From: Paracoccidioides lutzii Pb01
Taxonomy: Eukaryota > Ascomycota > Eurotiomycetes > Onygenales > Ajellomycetaceae
Reading direction: 5' to 3'
NCBI RefSeq assembly: GCF_000150705.2
Contig: NW_015440958.1
Span: 434,001-498,000 of the forward strand
DNA length: 64,000 nucleotides
Below are positions 60,263 to 64,000 of the stretch, one piece after another. Made by a program: the position numbers and the translations under genes. A model generated the notes under the pieces. The model made no database searches, was not told the origin of the DNA, and was given only the letters and a program-made list of their open reading frames with translations. Numbering within the stretch: position 1 is the stretch's first letter; each line of letters begins with the position of its first letter.

Positions 60263-60673
60263 GTCGATGATATGCTAAGTCGGCTAGACTCAAACGGAGA
60301 GGGCGAATGAAAAGGTGTGTCAATCCAAATCAATGAGAGTAGATATTTCCCCGGCTTAAATGGTTGCCATCGCAGTAGTTTTCTGAGTGGAGGCTGTGTT
60401 TACTTGCTTGTCGAAGGCAAGGAACGAACGTAACTTGAGGGGAGTATATCTAGATGACTGGAAAACGCTGTAACGTTTCCGTAGGTGTCAGCGAGCTTTC
60501 GAGAACCGCTTCGCTTCAAACGGAAAACATACCGCACCAGTTGAGCAACTTGAGCAATATCAAAAGAAATAATCGCTGGTTTTTTGTAGTATTTCTTCAG
60601 TTTGGTAGCCCCGAATTATAAGATTTCCTATTTTAGTTAGCGTCCAGTCCTTGCTTGCCTTATCTAATCAGGA
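60263..60673. other. SCM3 upstream region, left of the Mutator-like element
   Basis: About 410 bases without a gene. Joined to 63187-63358 it would make an ancestral SCM3-ATG6 intergenic region of about 590 bases. Confidence 0.5.
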
Positions 60674-60682
60674 ACAGAGCCT
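60674..60682. repeat. Target site duplication of the Mutator-like element, left copy (acagagcct)
   Basis: The nine bases acagagcct at 60674-60682 recur exactly at 63178-63186, directly outside both inverted repeats. Nine bases is the usual duplication length for Mutator-like elements. Confidence 0.85.
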
Positions 60683-60780
60683 GGCTGCGGCTAGCAGGAC
60701 CATCCCTAACATTACTAGGACCACCCCCCCCCAGAGCTTACATAATAAATCACGTGAATATTATCCCCGCCAGGACCACC
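60683..60780 (+). repeat. Left terminal inverted repeat of the Mutator-like element
   Basis: It matches the reverse complement of the right end nearly throughout, including CATCCCTAACATTACTAGG, CAGAGCTTACATAAT and CCAGGACCAC, with small indels in the C run. It contains a TCACGTGA motif. Confidence 0.85.
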
Positions 60781-61044
60781 CTGCTTATATAATCTATTAT
60801 GTAAGTCTTTTTTACTGCTATGAAGACCATCCTTCCGAAAAAGGTAATGGCCAACATCTCAACGCGGAGCTCATTCAGGCGTCAAATAAGAAGAAGAAGT
60901 TTTAATGCAGCAGGAGTGTGACAGACTCCATATTCCTAAGATTCAGGCTGGGAAGGGATGAAAAACAAAGGAATTGTTGAAATGAGACTATATTATCTAT
61001 ATATTCTAGTTTGGGGCTGTACTAACAATGTGTTCAGGGCATCT

Positions 61045-62990
61045 TCAAATAGTATGACCTCTTCCTTTGCAGCCACTAAACCTGGGCAGTGCTCTGGGAT
61101 GCCTGACAGCTGCAGCTGCAGCTGGTGCTGGCCCCTGACCTTCCTGGAATGCCTCCTGAAGCTTGATATCCACATTCTTGAACAATGATGCCACTCTACC
61201 AGTTGCAAGAATCTGACCCCATGGTGCTATCAATTCAACAGGGTCTCAAACTGGAAGATAGATTCTGAGCACTTCCTCTGGCTGTTGTGAAACAACAGCA
61301 GGCTTCACACCACGATAAAACTGCCACTGAGGGTGGAAATCTTCTGGCTGCAGTGATTTGTTGGCATCAAGTCATGCCTTGATCTTATACTTGCAAGGAT
61401 AGCTAGTGCTAGCAGAGAAGGTGTTGCTGCACACTGACAATTGATTATTACTCTGCTGTCACTGCTGCTGCTGCAGCAGCTGACAAACTTCTTGCAACTC
61501 ATTATCAATTTTTCTTATCATGTTGATGAAGACTTTACTTCAGAGATTTTAATAGATTATGTTCTCTATATCTAGTGACTGTGCAAGATCAGGATTCACT
61601 ATCATGAGTTGACAATTCATTTTCACAATGTTCTCTTGATAGAATTACTGTATCAAAAGCTCAATTTCCTTAATTAATTGATCAAAATCATTGTAATCAT
61701 CTAACTTAGTTTTAATGATTTGATGAATATCTTCAACTTAAAATATTGCATACTGTTTGAGATGCAACATCTTGTTCACTCATGCAACAGCTCAAGACTC
61801 TTGCTGATTCACAAGATCAATAAAATAGATGCTATAGTGTTCAGATAAAATATTTCTTATTCTCATACTTCAGCAGCTCAAAAGCAATATAAATTATCTT
61901 ATTGAACTTGTTGATTATAACAATATTCAATAGCTTTATCTTAAATCATTTTGAATTATAAGTGCAGTTCATAAATAATACATTATGATTATGCTTTCTC
62001 ATCTTAATGTAGAGTTTGTAAGTAAAAAATACTTATTCTATCTTATTTTCAGCCAGTTATCATTAAACAACTCATTTAAAAGACTCATTCAATTCAAAAA
62101 AAAAGAATTGAATATTGCTGAGTTTTTGCTGTTTGTAAATCTTCAACTTATATAGCAGTTTATATATATTATTTTGATAAATTAAACATCTAAAATTCAT
62201 TACATGAATTATATTGTATATATTCACAGGTTTGAGAGTTTTCAACCTGAATAACTGTTCAATTTCATCACTGAATTAGGTTTGAAAATCTCTTCATCTG
62301 AATAATCAATGAGATTTTTATAGTAAAGTAGCTGGATGATTATGAGAAGATGACTCTATTATCTCAAATGAAAGTGCAAGCTTTCAAATTAATTTTTTAT
62401 TTTTGCAAAGCTTGAGAATGCATCACCATAAGCAGGTTTTTCTAATTGAAATATACTTTCTTCATCTATTCTCACAGTCAATCAGGGATTTGAAAACATA
62501 TGATTAATCATAGCATAGATCAACAGAGGTGATTTCAGTATTAACAGCACTTCAGGCCTGCTTCTTCCTCAATTTTCAGATGACTATGCAGAACCCTCAA
62601 GGCTCAGCAAATGCATTAAGTTGATCAATCACTGACTGAACTTCATTATCACCAGTTGCTGTATATTCATCCAGTTGTGAGTGTTTTTGAATATCAATCT
62701 AAAAGACATTAGGCTCAGATTGTAGTTTGACTTTCACTTGAGACTCAGGGTCAGGCTCAGGCTCCGAGCCTTGATCTGATTCTTGGTAATTGAATTGATC
62801 TGCACCAGCTGCGGCAGATTCTGCAAGGGCTACCTGAAGAGTGTTGAGGACAATTTCCTCCAGGTTATGTGGAATCAAAAGAGTTTCAGCTTAAGCTGAT
62901 GACTTGAATATATCAACTAGTTATGTTGAAGCTGTAGCAGCAGCCTGCACAGCTACAGCTGAATCAAATGTTAGTCAATAGTCTGAAATC
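61045..62990 (-). pseudogene. Mutator-like transposase relic with FAR1-type domain
   Basis: The minus strand near 62640-62300 reads VIDQLNAFAEP, stop, GFCIVI, stop, KLRKKQA, then DLCYD, a SIRKTCLW block and SSHNHPAT. This is the spacing of a FAR1-like C-C-H-H DNA-binding domain with Arg and Trp codons turned into stops. The middle, where the DDE catalytic region should be, is unreadable. The C-terminal end is better kept: QPEDFHPQWQFYRGVKPAVV and ELIAPWGQILATGRVASLFK, ending RHPRALPRFSGCKGRGHTI before a TGA at 61045. The start is uncertain. Confidence 0.7.
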
Positions 62991-63082
62991 CAGGGTCATA
63001 GAGATATCTCAACTCATCAGAGTTATCATGTTCAAATTCAAGATTTCAGATGTTTTCTGACTCTCCAGCCCTGCGGTCCCTG

Positions 63083-63177
63083 CGTGGTCCTGGGAGTAAT
63101 AGCACTCACGTGATCATTATGTAAGCTCTGGGGGGTGGTCCCTAGTAATGTTAGGGATGGTCCTGCTAGCCGCAGCC
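63083..63177 (-). repeat. Right terminal inverted repeat of the Mutator-like element
   Basis: Reverse complement of 60683-60780 with few differences. It ends CCGCAGCC and is followed directly by acagagcct (63178-63186), the second target-site copy. Confidence 0.85.
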
Positions 63178-63186
63178 ACAGAGCCT

Positions 63187-63358
63187 CCTGACATCAACCA
63201 CATAAAACAGCTTCAACACCACCAACCTCCATACTGCATACCACGGCTCATGTCCCGCAATGCTCAAACGGAGCTTGAATCCAGATTTCTGAGCGTGTGT
63301 GAGCCCACTCGATTCTCGACTTCAACCATGATATATGAGGGCTTTCCACACCTCAACC
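63187..63358. promoter_or_regulatory. ATG6 proximal promoter and leader
   Basis: Only 172 bases separate the transposon target duplication from the ATG6 start codon. An upstream ATG at 63328 (ATGATATATGAGGG) is out of frame with ATG6. Confidence 0.5.
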
Positions 63359-64000
63359 ATGTACTGCCAAAAGTGCCGTACGCCTCTCAAGCTCGACGGT
63401 TCCCTTGAGGATCTGAACCCGGCTGCCTTCGATCTTCTCATAGGTAAAAATGCTTATACCCCAAGTAACTTACAAAATCTGACGTGTATCAGGTTCGACT
63501 GGCAAGTCATTGCCCGACCCTTCCAGCAAGTCTGCTGCGCGCCCGACCTTCCCTCCTGAGCGACAGCAGCTCTACGACAAGGCTTCTCGGCGAGCGACGA
63601 CCCCTGTTTACAAAAGAACAGTCCCCGCCCCTCGGTATAGTTCAGGAAGTTTGCTCGGACAGTCCCGAGCAGGTGTGAGAGATGGACCCGGCATGTCGTT
63701 TGTGATGCTGAGTGAATCTCAGGTGGTTCCTGCGCATGCCGCTCCGACTGTAAATGGTGATGGCCGTCGAGCATCAAAGGGTGGCTTGCCCGTCGTATCT
63801 GAACCCCAACGAGGGGCGCATGAGGGCCAAGCATACTCCGATCAGGTTGAAAAATCTGCTCGTCTTTTCGAGATCATATCTGCTCGTTCCGATATTGATC
63901 ACCCAATATGCACTGAATGCACAGATATGCTTATCGAAGGGCTTCAAAAACGGCTGCAAACTGGGACAAAGGAACGTGATGCATATATATCCTTTCTAAA
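63359..64000 (+). CDS. ATG6: Autophagy protein Atg6/Vps30 (Beclin-1 family), 3' truncated by window edge
   Basis: Exon 1 is 63359-63443 and exon 2 is 63493-64000, open at the window end. The start MYCQKCRTPLKLDGSLEDLN has the first CxxC of fungal Atg6. After the 49-base intron the frame gives a disordered segment (PERQQLYDKASRRATTPVYK), then GMSFVMLSESQV, a BH3-like position in Beclin proteins. Next come SARLFEIISARSDIDHPICT and ECTDMLIEGLQKRL with the second CxxC, leading into the coiled coil. Atg6 is the shared subunit of phosphatidylinositol 3-kinase complexes I (autophagy) and II (vacuolar sorting). The evolutionarily conserved C-terminal domain lies outside the window. A transposon ends 181 bases upstream of the start. 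Confidence 0.93.

Larger units (their letters stand above)
60683..63177 (-). mobile_element. Mutator-like DNA transposon (MULE), 2.5 kb, inactive
   Basis: Terminal inverted repeats of about 95 bp (60683-60780 and about 63083-63177) start GGCTGCGGCTAGCAGGACC at both ends and are nearly identical. A perfect 9-bp duplication flanks them. The minus strand carries a transposase relic with a FAR1/WRKY-GCM1-like N-terminal zinc-binding domain. The interior is AT-rich with almost no CpG in its middle, whereas the ends are GC-rich. The element sits between divergent SCM3 and ATG6, with its right end 181 bases from the ATG6 start codon. Confidence 0.88.

Overview
This window is nuclear DNA of a filamentous ascomycete. 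It shows short introns with GT..AG ends and TGCTAAC-like branch points, closely packed single-copy housekeeping genes, and AT-rich blocks of decayed transposons. The gene set (SmG, TAF2, a SAS4-domain protein, Scm3 with a Myb-like tail, a DUF3659-repeat protein, a Pal1-family protein) and the low-GC Gypsy blocks suggest Eurotiomycetes, most likely Onygenales/Ajellomycetaceae. The order and family assignment is inference.

Layout. 0-6.3 kb: NTR2 (partial) and SmG diverge from one short promoter, and SmG converges on TAF2. 6.7-19.6 kb: a transposon block. It holds a head-to-head pogo/Fot1 derivative, a decayed Ty3/Gypsy element (7505-18591) with a second chromodomain Gypsy element (10063-15484) nested inside it, and a Ty1/Copia 3' remnant. 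20-36.7 kb: a CDP-alcohol phosphotransferase, a DUF3659-repeat protein, a dead SRPK-like kinase fragment, an 89-base assembly gap with poor flanking sequence, a GPI-anchored DUF7707-type protein, the PX protein Ypt35, and a SAS4-domain protein. 36.7-49.3 kb: gene-poor, with one unrecognised three-exon gene at 45.2-46.1 kb. 49.3-64 kb: a DUF3807 protein, USB1, a Pal1-family protein, an NDUFAF7-like methyltransferase diverging from a cysteine-synthase-like protein, SCM3, and ATG6 (partial). A Mutator-like element (60683-63177) sits in the SCM3-ATG6 intergenic region.

Gene functions are mostly unrelated housekeeping roles: RNA processing (SmG, Ntr2, Usb1), transcription and chromatin (TAF2, SAS4, Scm3), membranes and trafficking (phosphotransferase, Ypt35, Atg6) and mitochondria (NDUFAF7-like, cysteine-synthase-like). 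I see no biosynthetic cluster or defence system.

The most informative signals are in the mobile elements. Both nested Gypsy elements have a primer-binding site complementary to their own LTR (11 and 12 nt), as in Tf1/sushi self-priming. Their decay creates TGA stops in place of Arg (CGA) and Trp (TGG) rather than the TAG/TAA expected from classical CpA-directed RIP. The Mutator-like element has about 95-bp inverted repeats and a perfect 9-bp target duplication.

Exon boundaries were placed by hand from splice signals, reading-frame closure and family conservation. Every multi-exon model given as CDS closes in frame.
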